This document shows positions 1 to 5,865 of a DNA stretch of 13,978 nucleotides, piece by piece. Source of the DNA: Muribaculaceae bacterium (GTDB lineage Bacteria; Bacteroidota; Bacteroidia; Bacteroidales; Muribaculaceae); contig VSPD01000064.1 in assembly GCA_009775125.1 (NCBI GenBank), positions 1 through 13,978 of the forward strand. The letters are read 5' to 3'. How positions within the stretch are numbered: the first letter of the stretch is position 1; each line of letters opens with the position of its first letter. Both the position numbers and the translations under genes were made by a program. The notes under the pieces were generated by a model. It had not been told where the DNA came from and did not search any database. It worked only from the letters and a program-made list of their open reading frames with translations.

Positions 1-20
1 CTTCCCAACCCCCCAACTCA

Positions 21-49
21 AAAAACCGTCCCCTGTGGACGGTTTTTTT
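21..49 (+). terminator. Rho-independent terminator of an upstream gene
   Basis: A 7-bp stem (ACCGTCC at 25-31 with GGACGGT at 37-43) closes a 5-nt loop and runs directly into a T-tract ending at 49. A matching A-tract at 21-25 extends the stem, so it could act in both directions. No gene precedes it inside the window, so it should end a gene lying to the left. Confidence 0.85.
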
Positions 50-92
50 GTAAATAAAAACACAAATAACGTATTTCGCGTTATATTATTCG

Positions 93-100
93 TATCTTTG
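93..100 (+). promoter_or_regulatory. Bacteroidetes -7 promoter box for the helicase gene
   Basis: TATCTTTG matches the Bacteroidetes -7 consensus TAnnTTTG exactly. It lies 54 bases before the helicase start codon and after the upstream terminator. No convincing -33 TTTG is seen at 19-20 bp spacing. The predicted transcript would start near position 107, at the base of the hairpin that follows. Confidence 0.6.
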
Positions 101-106
101 CATACA

Positions 107-130
107 AAACCCGGATATATCTCCGGGTTT
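107..130 (+). promoter_or_regulatory. 5'-terminal stem-loop in helicase leader
   Basis: AAACCCGGA (107-115) pairs perfectly with TCCGGGTTT (122-130) around the 6-nt loop TATATC. The predicted transcription start falls at its foot, so the mRNA would begin with this structure, followed by an unstructured A/T-rich stretch up to the start codon at 154. It could protect the 5' end or sense the helicase. It is not followed by a T-tract, so a terminator is less likely. The structure is seen; the role is inferred. Confidence 0.6.
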
Positions 131-153
131 GACATAAAAACAAATTACAATAC

Positions 154-1884
154 ATGACATTTGAAGAATTAGGCGTAACCGAACCGCTGCGTCGCGCCAT
201 CGAAGAACTGGGCTTCGAACACCCCATGCCCGTGCAGGAAAAAGTAATCCCCGAGTTGCTCGGAGGCGACCACGACGTGGTAGGGCTCGCCCAGACAGGC
301 TCCGGCAAAACCGCGGCATTCGGACTCCCCGTAATCCAGCGCGTCGACCCAAGCCACAATGTGCCGCAGGCGCTCATCCTCGCCCCCACTCGCGAACTAT
401 GCCTGCAAATCGCCGCCGACCTCGCCGATTTCTCGAAATATATCCCCTCGCTCGAAGTGCTCCCCGTCTACGGAGGCTCGTCAATCGAAAGCCAGATACG
501 CGCGGTGCGCAAAGGCGTCCAGATCATTGTGGCCACCCCCGGCCGCCTCATCGACCTCATCAACCGCAATGTTGTGAAACTCGGCGACGTACACACCGTA
601 GTGCTCGACGAAGCCGACGAAATGCTCAACATGGGATTCATCGACTCCATCAACGAGATACTCACCCATGTGCCCGACAACCGCAAGATGCTCATGTTCT
701 CGGCCACAATGCCCAAAGAAGTGGCCCGCATAGCAAGCCGCTTCATGCACAGCCCCGAAGAAATAGTTGTCGGCAACCGCAACGAAGGCGCCGAAAACGT
801 CCGGCACATATATTATATGGTGAACGCGCGCGACAAATACCTCGCCCTCAAACGCATCGTCGACAACAACCCCAACATCTACGCCATAATCTTCTGCCGC
901 ACACGCCGCGACACCCAGGAAATAGCCGACCATCTCATCGCCGACGGCTACAACGCCGAGGCTCTCCACGGCGACCTCTCCCAGCAGCAACGCGACATGG
1001 TGATGAAAAAATTCCGCGACCGCGTGCTTCCAATCCTCGTAGCCACCGACGTGGCCGCCCGCGGCCTCGATGTCGACGACCTCACCCATGTGATCAACTA
1101 CGGCCTGCCCGACGACACATCCGTCTACACACACCGCTCCGGCCGTACAGGCCGAGCCGGAAAGACAGGCGTATCCGTGGCCATAATCCACTCGCGCGAA
1201 AAAGGCAAGCTCCGCGAGATAGAACGCATCATCGGCAAAAAATTCGAGCGCAAAGAAGTGCCCACGCCCGAGCACATCATCGAGAAACAACTCTACAACC
1301 TGGCCGACCGCCTCGAAAAAGTGGAAGTCAACGACGAAGAAATCGACAAATACTTCCTCGGCGTCAGCCGCAAACTCTCGTGGCTCTCGGAAGAAGACCT
1401 GCTCAAACGCATCCTCTCCCTCGAATTCAACCGCCTGCTCGACTACTACAAAGACGCCCCCCAAATCGACTTCATCGACGAAAAACCCTCAAGAGACAAG
1501 AAAAAAGGCGAGTCAAAGAAACACACCCATTCCGAAGAAGACAAAGACCGCCGCACCGCCGAGCCCGGCCTGGCGCGCATCTACGTCAACGCCGGCAAAG
1601 CCGACGGCTTCTACGCAGGCTCCCTCATCGAGACCCTCAACCACAACGTGCTCGGCAAGCGCGTCGACGTAGGCCGCATCGACCTGATGCCCGACTACAC
1701 CCTCTTCGACATCCCCGCCTCCGACGCCAAGCGCGTCGTCGCCGCCCTCAAAGGCTCCATGTGGCTCGACAAACGCCTTTACAGCGAAGTGGCCGACACC
1801 TCCAAAGTCTACGCCGAGTCCTCTCCCCGCCGCTCCAAATCCTCCCCTCGCCGTCCCTCCCGCAAGCCCTCCCGCCGCCGCTAA
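154..1884 (+). CDS. deaD: DEAD-box ATP-dependent RNA helicase, CsdA/DeaD type
   Basis: This cytoplasmic ATP-dependent RNA helicase would remodel structured RNA in ribosome assembly, mRNA decay and cold adaptation. All family motifs are present in order in the 576-residue protein: a Q-motif region with F3 and Q28, motif I AQTGSGKT (46-53), PTREL (78-82), GG (107-108), TPGR (128-131), DEAD (152-155), SAT (183-185), ATDVAARGLDV (297-307) and HRSGRTGR (327-334). After a lysine-rich linker (about 444-470), residues 474-546 resemble the DbpA/CsdA RNA-binding RRM-like domain. The final 20 or so residues are a Ser/Arg/Pro/Lys tail likely to bind RNA non-specifically. The ATG at 154 places the Q motif at the very N-terminus, as is usual. 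It appears to be monocistronic, with its own promoter and terminator. Function is confident; deaD versus a paralogue such as rhlE is less so, although the RRM-like domain favours deaD. Confidence 0.93.
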   Translation: MTFEELGVTEPLRRAIEELGFEHPMPVQEKVIPELLGGDHDVVGLAQTGSGKTAAFGLPVIQRVDPSHNVPQALILAPTRELCLQIAADLADFSKYIPSLEVLPVYGGSSIESQIRAVRKGVQIIVATPGRLIDLINRNVVKLGDVHTVVLDEADEMLNMGFIDSINEILTHVPDNRKMLMFSATMPKEVARIASRFMHSPEEIVVGNRNEGAENVRHIYYMVNARDKYLALKRIVDNNPNIYAIIFCRTRRDTQEIADHLIADGYNAEALHGDLSQQQRDMVMKKFRDRVLPILVATDVAARGLDVDDLTHVINYGLPDDTSVYTHRSGRTGRAGKTGVSVAIIHSREKGKLREIERIIGKKFERKEVPTPEHIIEKQLYNLADRLEKVEVNDEEIDKYFLGVSRKLSWLSEEDLLKRILSLEFNRLLDYYKDAPQIDFIDEKPSRDKKKGESKKHTHSEEDKDRRTAEPGLARIYVNAGKADGFYAGSLIETLNHNVLGKRVDVGRIDLMPDYTLFDIPASDAKRVVAALKGSMWLDKRLYSEVADTSKVYAESSPRRSKSSPRRPSRKPSRRR

Positions 1885-1895
1885 CCCCCGGGAAC

Positions 1896-1912
1896 GCGAG
1901 CCTCCGGCTTGC
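1896..1912. repeat. Short REP-like palindrome
   Basis: GCGAGCC (1896-1902) pairs with GGCTTGC (1906-1912) around TCC, with one G-T wobble. A run of seven A follows it on the plus strand, so it is not a terminator in that direction. Its core AGCCTCCGGCTTG differs from the palindrome at 1975-1997 at only two of 13 bases, suggesting that both belong to one repeat family. Confidence 0.55.
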
Positions 1913-1940
1913 AAAAAAACACGCCATTATACACAAAGCA

Positions 1941-1965
1941 GGGCTGCCCGACCGGGCAGCCCTTT
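1941..1965 (+). terminator. Terminator hairpin between convergent genes
   Basis: GGGCTGCCC (1941-1949) and GGGCAGCCC (1954-1962) form a perfect 9-bp GC-rich stem around the loop GACC. TTTGCTGTT follows on the plus strand. The T-tract is short and interrupted, but position and stem strength fit a terminator for the helicase gene. It probably also blocks transcription from the minus-strand gene. Confidence 0.75.
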
Positions 1966-1974
1966 GCTGTTAGT

Positions 1975-1997
1975 AACACAAGCCTGAGGCTTGTGTT
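1975..1997 (-). terminator. Hairpin at the 3' end of the minus-strand gene
   Basis: AACACAAGCC (1975-1984) pairs perfectly with GGCTTGTGTT (1988-1997) around a 3-nt loop, one base beyond the stop codon of the minus-strand gene. It lacks a clear T-tract on the minus strand, so it may protect the 3' end or work together with the hairpin at 1941-1962. It also shares its core with the palindrome at 1896-1912. Confidence 0.55.
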
Positions 1998-1998
1998 G

Positions 1999-2373
1999 TT
2001 ACATTTCGAGGTAGCGGAGGAGCTCGGCGGCGCGCAGGCGGAGGCGGTCGTCGTCGAGGGTGGAGGAGGAGGCTATGTCGAGCACTTGGTAGCCATAGCG
2101 GTCGAGGGAGCGGGCTATCGAGCCGGCGTTGAGATGGTTGACGCGCAAGGCCACGACGAGGTCGGCCTCTTCGGCGGCAAGAGAGGTGACGTTGAGATTG
2201 AGCAACTGGGCGTCACAATCCTCGACGGCACGGGCTATCTCAGACGCGCTGTAATTGGCGCGCCGACAGCCTATGAGCATACGGCACTCGTCGCCCACGG
2301 CCGGGAAAAGGGTGTTGTATTCGGTATTAAAATCCGAATTTCTGTTATCTTTTGCCAATAATTCTTTCGTCAT
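1999..2373 (-). CDS. Small ACT-like domain protein, possibly a CBS-ACT protein lacking its CBS pair
   Basis: The 124-residue product (ATG start at 2373) matches, from memory, the C-terminal half of a Bacteroidales family with a CBS-domain pair followed by an ACT-like domain. Recognisable elements are S-A-S-E-I-A-R-A-V-E, D-A-Q-L-L-N-L-N-V-T-S, alternating hydrophobic strands and a terminal L-L-R-Y-L-E-M. No CBS domains lie upstream: only about 118 bases separate this start from pdxJ, transcribed in the opposite direction. The gene is therefore either a natural short form or a truncated one. A GTG five codons upstream (2388) is an alternative start, but it sits about 20 bases from the -7 box and leaves almost no leader. 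The protein is soluble, with no signal peptide. Ligand and role are unknown; a small-molecule sensor is inferred from the ACT-like fold only. Confidence 0.6.
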   Translation of the reverse strand: MTKELLAKDNRNSDFNTEYNTLFPAVGDECRMLIGCRRANYSASEIARAVEDCDAQLLNLNVTSLAAEEADLVVALRVNHLNAGSIARSLDRYGYQVLDIASSSTLDDDRLRLRAAELLRYLEM

Positions 2374-2407
2374 CTGATAAATTCTCACTATTTTTGCAAA
2401 TCGAATA

Positions 2408-2415
2408 CAAAATTA
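2408..2415 (-). promoter_or_regulatory. Bacteroidetes -7 box for the ACT-like gene
   Basis: Read on the minus strand the sequence is TAATTTTG, an exact TAnnTTTG match. It lies 35 bases upstream of the ATG at 2373. A near-consensus box on the plus strand (AAATTTTG, 2418-2425) lies only 2 bp away, so the divergent promoters of this gene and pdxJ may overlap and be controlled together. Confidence 0.5.
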
Positions 2416-2430
2416 CGAAATTTTGCGTGA

Positions 2431-2460
2431 TATATATCAATCCGTATCCGGATTTATATA
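2431..2460. promoter_or_regulatory. Imperfect inverted repeat upstream of pdxJ
   Basis: TATATA-tc-AATCC (2431-2443) and GGATT-TATATA (2450-2460) form a stem of 11 pairs with a 2-nt bulge and a 6-nt loop. It lies between the divergent genes and, if the plus-strand box at 2418-2425 is used, would fold in the pdxJ leader. A run of seven T follows at 2472-2478. It could be an operator or a leader hairpin; nothing in the sequence decides this. Confidence 0.35.
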
Positions 2461-2491
2461 TTTATTAACGCTTTTTTTGACTGTTTGGATT

Positions 2492-3220
2492 ATGAAGCCT
2501 AAGACAAGACTTAGCGTAAATATAAACAAGATTGCGACGCTGCGCAACGCACGGGGCGAAAATGTGCCCGATGTGGAGTGCGTGGCCGTCGACATCGAGC
2601 GTTTCGGCGCGGAGGGCATCACGGTGCATCCGCGTCCCGACGAGCGGCACATCCGCCGCTCCGATGTTTTCGCTCTGCGCCCCCGCCTGCGCACCGAGTT
2701 CAACATCGAGGGCTATCCGTCGGACGAGTTTATCGGCCTGGTGCTGAGCGTAAAGCCCGAGCAGGTGACGCTCGTGCCCGATGCCCCCGACGCGCTCACC
2801 TCGTCGACAGGATGGAATGTCGAGGCTAATTTCGACTTTCTCTCCGAGGTGGTGAGCCGCTTTAAGGAAGCCGGCATACGCACTTCCATTTTCGTCGACC
2901 CCGACGGCGACACCATACGCGCGGCAGCTCGCACAGGAGCCGACCGCGTGGAGCTCTACACCAAGCCGTTTGCCGACCTTTTCCCCACCGACCCAGAAGC
3001 CGCCGTGGCCCCTTACGCCGCAGCATCGGAAGCCGCCCATAAGGCAGGGTTAGGCGTGAATGCCGGCCACGACCTCAGCTTGGCCAACCTCAATTTCTTC
3101 CGCCGGCATGTGCCCTATCTCGACGAAGTGTCGATAGGACACGCCCTTATCGCCGACGCCCTCTACCTCGGCCTCGAAACCACCGTGCGCCGCTACAAAG
3201 AAGCATTGGCTATCGACTGA
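2492..3220 (+). CDS. pdxJ: Pyridoxine 5'-phosphate synthase
   Basis: PdxJ condenses 1-deoxy-D-xylulose 5-phosphate with 3-amino-2-oxopropyl phosphate to give pyridoxine 5'-phosphate, the ring-closing step of the DXP-dependent vitamin B6 pathway, in the cytoplasm. The 242-residue protein has the normal family length and motifs: R-L-S-V-N-I-N-K-I-A-T-L-R-N-A-R-G (6-22), T-V-H-P-R-P-D-E-R-H-I-R (44-55), N-I-E-G with Glu73, Q-V-T-L-V-P-D (91-97), N-A-G-H-D-L-S with His193, and the phosphate-binding V-S-I-G-H-A (213-218). His46, His53, Glu73 and His193 fit the known catalytic positions. The frame is open 23 codons further upstream, but the extra residues are hydrophobic and unlike the family, so the ATG at 2492 is chosen. 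It is followed by exbB after 94 bases, a neighbourhood I recall from other Bacteroidales. Confidence 0.95.
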   Translation: MKPKTRLSVNINKIATLRNARGENVPDVECVAVDIERFGAEGITVHPRPDERHIRRSDVFALRPRLRTEFNIEGYPSDEFIGLVLSVKPEQVTLVPDAPDALTSSTGWNVEANFDFLSEVVSRFKEAGIRTSIFVDPDGDTIRAAARTGADRVELYTKPFADLFPTDPEAAVAPYAAASEAAHKAGLGVNAGHDLSLANLNFFRRHVPYLDEVSIGHALIADALYLGLETTVRRYKEALAID

Positions 3221-3236
3221 CAACCCACAACAAATT

Positions 3237-3267
3237 TTAAGGTCCTTAAAGTCCTTAATGACCTTAA
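3237..3267. repeat. 9-bp tandem repeat NNNCCTTAA, three copies
   Basis: After an initial TTAA (3237-3240) come three consecutive 9-bp units, GGTCCTTAA, AGTCCTTAA and TGACCTTAA, each ending in CCTTAA. They sit in the 94-bp gap between pdxJ and exbB. The fixed six bases and variable three are regular enough to be more than AT-rich noise. The function is unknown: simple-sequence drift, or a helically phased protein-binding site. Confidence 0.6.
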
Positions 3268-3314
3268 CAATCGACTTTATCACTCATCACTTATATACTT
3301 AACACTTATCCCCG

Positions 3315-3947
3315 ATGGAAACCGCTAACCAAATTTCAGTATGGGAACTTTGCCTCGAAGGAGGGTGGATCATGATTCCACTGGCATTGCTCGCACTTAT
3401 CAGCATATATATCCTCATCGAGCGTTCGATAGTGATTTACCGCGCGTCGAAACTCGACGACTCGTTTATGAAACGTATATCCGACCATATCCACGAAGGC
3501 GAGATTGACGCCGCCGTGCGCCTTTGCAAAAACACTAAATCGCCCTACGCCCGACTTATCCTCAAAGGCATAAACCGGATAGGACGACCCATGAACGACG
3601 TGCTCGTGGCTATCGAAAACACCGGCAACCTCGAAGTGGCCGCCCTCTCCAAAGGCCTCCCCTGGCTCGCCACCACCGCGGCCGGCGCCCCTATGATCGG
3701 CTTCCTCGGCACGGTCATTGGCATGGTGCAAGCCTTCTTCGCCATAGCCTCGGCCGGCAACGCCGCCTCCATCGGCGATTTCGCCGGAGGCATCTACACG
3801 GCACTTGTAACCACAGTGGCAGGTCTCGTAGTGGGCATCGTGGCCCTCTTCGCCTACAATTTCCTGGTGGCGCGCATCAACAAGGTGATGAACCTCATGG
3901 AAGCCAAAACCATGGAATTCATGGACCTGCTCAACGAACCAGCTTAA
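3315..3947 (+). CDS. exbB: MotA/TolQ/ExbB-family proton channel protein
   Basis: This inner-membrane protein should form, with ExbD, the proton-driven stator that energises a TonB-like transducer across the periplasm. The 210-residue protein shows the family layout: a short N-terminus, TM1 (about 18-37), a cytoplasmic loop of about 78 residues, TM2 (about 116-143) with the signature A-P-M-I-G-F-L-G-T-V-I-G-M, and TM3 (about 158-186) rich in small residues and threonine. The small and polar residues of TM2 and TM3 are those that line the ExbB channel. It starts a tight cluster with exbD (15-base gap) and the TonB-like gene. ExbB and TolQ cannot be separated by sequence alone, but the TonB-like partner and the lack of pal or tolB favour ExbB. 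Confidence 0.9.
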   Translation: METANQISVWELCLEGGWIMIPLALLALISIYILIERSIVIYRASKLDDSFMKRISDHIHEGEIDAAVRLCKNTKSPYARLILKGINRIGRPMNDVLVAIENTGNLEVAALSKGLPWLATTAAGAPMIGFLGTVIGMVQAFFAIASAGNAASIGDFAGGIYTALVTTVAGLVVGIVALFAYNFLVARINKVMNLMEAKTMEFMDLLNEPA

Positions 3948-3962
3948 CCCCCGCCTGCCGCC

Positions 3963-4436
3963 ATGTCGCTTAAACGTCAAACAGATATGATGGCCACGTT
4001 CTCCATGGCCTCGATGACGGATGTGATTTTCCTGCTTCTGGTATTCTTCATGGTCACATCGACCTTCGTGTTTCCCACGGCGCTCGATATAAACCTGCCC
4101 GAAGGCACCGAGCAGACACCGTCGAAACCCTCGACGCGAGTCTACATCGACTCGCTCGGCTCGCTCTCCGCAGCATATGCCGACGGCGAACGCATAGCCA
4201 TGACCGACAGCGTGCTGCCCCAATTCCTGGTAACATCACTCACCCAGGACTCCACCCAGACTGCCGTGGCCATCTACGCCGACCGCGCCGCCCAATACGG
4301 CCGTATCGTCGACGTGCTCAACATCGGAGCCGCCAACGGCATAAAAATGGTACTTGCCACACGTCCCGGCGCCACGGCTCCAGTGGTTGTGGCTCCCGCC
4401 GCCGATGCAGATACACAAACTCCCGTAATAAAATAG
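3963..4436 (+). CDS. exbD: Biopolymer transport protein ExbD/TolR
   Basis: ExbD is the proton-responding partner of ExbB. It has one N-terminal membrane helix and a periplasmic domain. The 157-residue protein begins with a short basic stretch, then A-S-M-T-D-V-I-F-L-L-L-V-F-F-M-V, a single TM helix (about 17-35) whose Asp20 matches the essential membrane-embedded aspartate of the family (Asp25 in E. coli ExbD). L-P-E-G follows at about 45-48. The periplasmic domain ends with the usual pattern I-Y-A-D-R-A-A-Q-Y-G-R-I-V-D-V-L (about 104-119). An Ala/Pro/Val-rich tail of about 20 residues beyond the domain is a little unusual. Spacing to the genes on both sides is short (15 and 4 bases), indicating one transcript. 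Confidence 0.9.
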   Translation: MSLKRQTDMMATFSMASMTDVIFLLLVFFMVTSTFVFPTALDINLPEGTEQTPSKPSTRVYIDSLGSLSAAYADGERIAMTDSVLPQFLVTSLTQDSTQTAVAIYADRAAQYGRIVDVLNIGAANGIKMVLATRPGATAPVVVAPAADADTQTPVIK

Positions 4437-4440
4437 CAAA

Positions 4441-5274
4441 TTGGATAATTCGCGCACACCTCGCATAGTGGCTGCCGCAGCCACCGCCGTGATAGCCCTG
4501 CTGCTCATCATGGCGATGACCGTGTGGCGCCTTACCATGCCCGAAGAAAAGCCCGAGCCAATAGCCAAGGCTGAAATAATGCTCGAGGAAGAGGAATTTG
4601 TCGACCTGCTCGAACCCTCGCCGCTCCCTCAGCAAGCCGACAACACGCCCGCTTCGGCGCAACTGCCCGAAAACTCCGACGCACATTCGCAGCCCGCTCC
4701 CGAATCGGGCACCGACACAAAAGATGCCGGTGATGCAGGAGTGGCCGAGCCCCCTGTTGCGGCAAAAGCCCCGTCGGAAGTGAAGGTAAAGAAGAAAAAG
4801 GAAGAAGACAAAAAGAAAAAAGCCGGCCCCGAGGTCGACAAGAAAAAAGCCAAAGAAGAAGCGGTGAAACGCGAGGCCAACAATCAGGTTAGCAACGCCT
4901 TCGCCTCGGCATCGGGGAAACACAACACCAAAAACGGCACCGCCGACAAAGACAACGCCGGACGCGCCGACGGAAAAGCTCATCAAGGCAACCTCTCAGG
5001 CCGCGGCACCGGCACCGTGGGCGGCGGATGGCGCCTGCCTGCCTATTCTCCCGTGCCAAGCACCGTGACCGGCAGCGTGAAACTCGTGGTGAAAATCGAC
5101 CGAGACGGCCGCGTCACATCCGTGCGCTTCGACGGAGGCAACGCCCCGGCAGCCACCGACGCCGCCGTGCGCGCCGCCTGCGTGGCCGAAGTAAAATCGC
5201 GCCGCTTCACCCATCCCCGCCCCGCCGAAGCCCCCGAATCCGCCACCGCCTGCATCACCTACACCTTCCGCTAA
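4441..5274 (+). CDS. TonB-like energy transducer with TTG start
   Basis: The protein is predicted to be anchored in the inner membrane and to span the periplasm, passing ExbBD-generated force to outer-membrane partners. The 277 residues show a short N-terminus with two Arg, one TM helix (about 9-28), an acidic/proline region (34-110), a lysine-rich helical stretch (114-145), a Gly/Asn linker (150-197) and a C-terminal TonB-fold domain (about 198-277) opening with G-G-W-R-L-P and ending Y-T-F-R. TTG at 4441 is chosen because an in-frame stop lies at 4429-4431, the first in-frame ATG (4510) falls inside the TM helix, and GTG at 4468 would remove the positive residues. The start is 4 bases after the exbD stop, which suggests coupled translation. 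The last 18 codons are duplicated exactly at 5867-5923. TolA-like is an alternative name for the architecture. Confidence 0.82.
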   Translation: MDNSRTPRIVAAAATAVIALLLIMAMTVWRLTMPEEKPEPIAKAEIMLEEEEFVDLLEPSPLPQQADNTPASAQLPENSDAHSQPAPESGTDTKDAGDAGVAEPPVAAKAPSEVKVKKKKEEDKKKKAGPEVDKKKAKEEAVKREANNQVSNAFASASGKHNTKNGTADKDNAGRADGKAHQGNLSGRGTGTVGGGWRLPAYSPVPSTVTGSVKLVVKIDRDGRVTSVRFDGGNAPAATDAAVRAACVAEVKSRRFTHPRPAEAPESATACITYTFR

Positions 5275-5278
5275 CGCC
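5217..5278 (+). repeat. 62-bp direct repeat, left copy (3' end of TonB-like gene)
   Basis: These 62 bases recur without a single mismatch at 5866-5927, an offset of 649 bp. The repeat contains the last 18 codons and the stop codon of the TonB-like gene plus four bases. Identity ends abruptly on both sides, which defines sharp junctions. The two copies bracket the toxin-antitoxin pair. Confidence 0.97.
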
Positions 5279-5303
5279 CCGCCGCAGCCAATCAGGCATT
5301 TAT

Positions 5304-5334
5304 TTTGTTATATTGATAAAAAGCGGTATATTTG
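5304..5334 (+). promoter_or_regulatory. Consensus promoter of the toxin-antitoxin pair
   Basis: TTTG (5304-5307) and TATATTTG (5327-5334) match the Bacteroidetes -33 and -7 boxes with a 19-bp spacer, which is ideal. A small inverted repeat TTAT-attg-ATAA (5308-5319) lies in the spacer, where an antitoxin-type repressor could bind; this operator role is inferred. The predicted start site is near 5341, leaving a leader of about 19 bases. Confidence 0.75.
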
Positions 5335-5359
5335 TAAACCATTCAATCTCCTCTTTGGC

Positions 5360-5563
5360 ATGACACAATTAATTTTAAATATAGAAGACCCGAAAGCAGT
5401 CTCTGCTATTAAAAAGATAATCAGTTTGATGAAAGGCGTTACCATAGCCAAGCCCAAACGTAAGTCGAATTATGAACGCGCCTGCGAAGATATTGAAGCG
5501 GGACGTGTCACCGAATACGCATCAGTAGAAGACGCTTTCAAGGACTTGAATATTCTTATTTGA
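5360..5563 (+). CDS. Antitoxin of YafQ-type toxin-antitoxin pair
   Basis: A 67-residue soluble protein directly upstream of, and overlapping, a YafQ-like toxin gene: the standard order in type II systems. It should bind and neutralise the toxin and probably repress the shared promoter. The first 25 residues are mixed hydrophobic and charged, followed by a basic K-P-K-R-K stretch (32-36). The C-terminal half, N-Y-E-R-A-C-E-D-I-E-A-G-R-V-T-E-Y-A-S-V (38-57), has the look of the toxin-binding tail of small Bacteroidetes antitoxins. No clear ribbon-helix-helix or helix-turn-helix is recognisable, so the antitoxin family is left open. Its AT-rich codon use contrasts with the flanking GC-rich genes. 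Confidence 0.75.
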   Translation: MTQLILNIEDPKAVSAIKKIISLMKGVTIAKPKRKSNYERACEDIEAGRVTEYASVEDAFKDLNILI

Positions 5564-5847
5564 TGGCCTATCGTCTTATATTTACCAACAGTTTCAAAAA
5601 AGATTTGAAACGTTGTGAAAAAAGAGGCCTCCCAATGGTCAAGATTTTTGAAGCCATAAAAATATTGACTGAAAACGGAGAACTTCCCGCAGAGTACAAA
5701 CCTCATAAACTTTCAGGCAAAAGGCAAGGCCAATGGGAATGCCATATCAACGGACAGTCGAGCGACTGGCTCATGGTTTGGGAACAGAACGATGTCGACT
5801 TAATAATGATTATGGTCAACACCGGTTCTCATTCCGACATCTTCTGA
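5563..5847 (+). CDS. yafQ: YafQ/RelE-family mRNA interferase toxin
   Basis: The product should be a ribosome-dependent mRNA endonuclease of the RelE superfamily, YafQ branch, which blocks translation when the antitoxin is degraded. The 94-residue protein has the family length. Its residues match the YafQ active site in order: His48 in P-H-K-L-S-G, His61 in E-C-H-I, Asp68-Trp69 in S-D-W-L, His90 in T-G-S-H-S-D and C-terminal Phe94, corresponding to His50, His63, Asp67-Trp68, His87 and Phe91 of E. coli YafQ. The N-terminus Y-R-L-I-F-T-N-S-F-K-K-D-L-K-R is also typical. The ATG at 5563 overlaps the antitoxin stop by one base (TGATG), favouring coupled translation; a TTG one codon upstream is less likely. 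All catalytic positions are present, so the toxin looks active. Confidence 0.9.
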   Translation: MAYRLIFTNSFKKDLKRCEKRGLPMVKIFEAIKILTENGELPAEYKPHKLSGKRQGQWECHINGQSSDWLMVWEQNDVDLIMIMVNTGSHSDIF

Positions 5848-5865
5848 CGCATTATCCACGACCAA

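Noticed and set aside
399..1973. A 524-codon alternative plus-strand frame across the helicase gene
   Set aside because: It is Arg/Pro/His-rich, with no domain pattern, and results from the third-position GC bias of the helicase frame.
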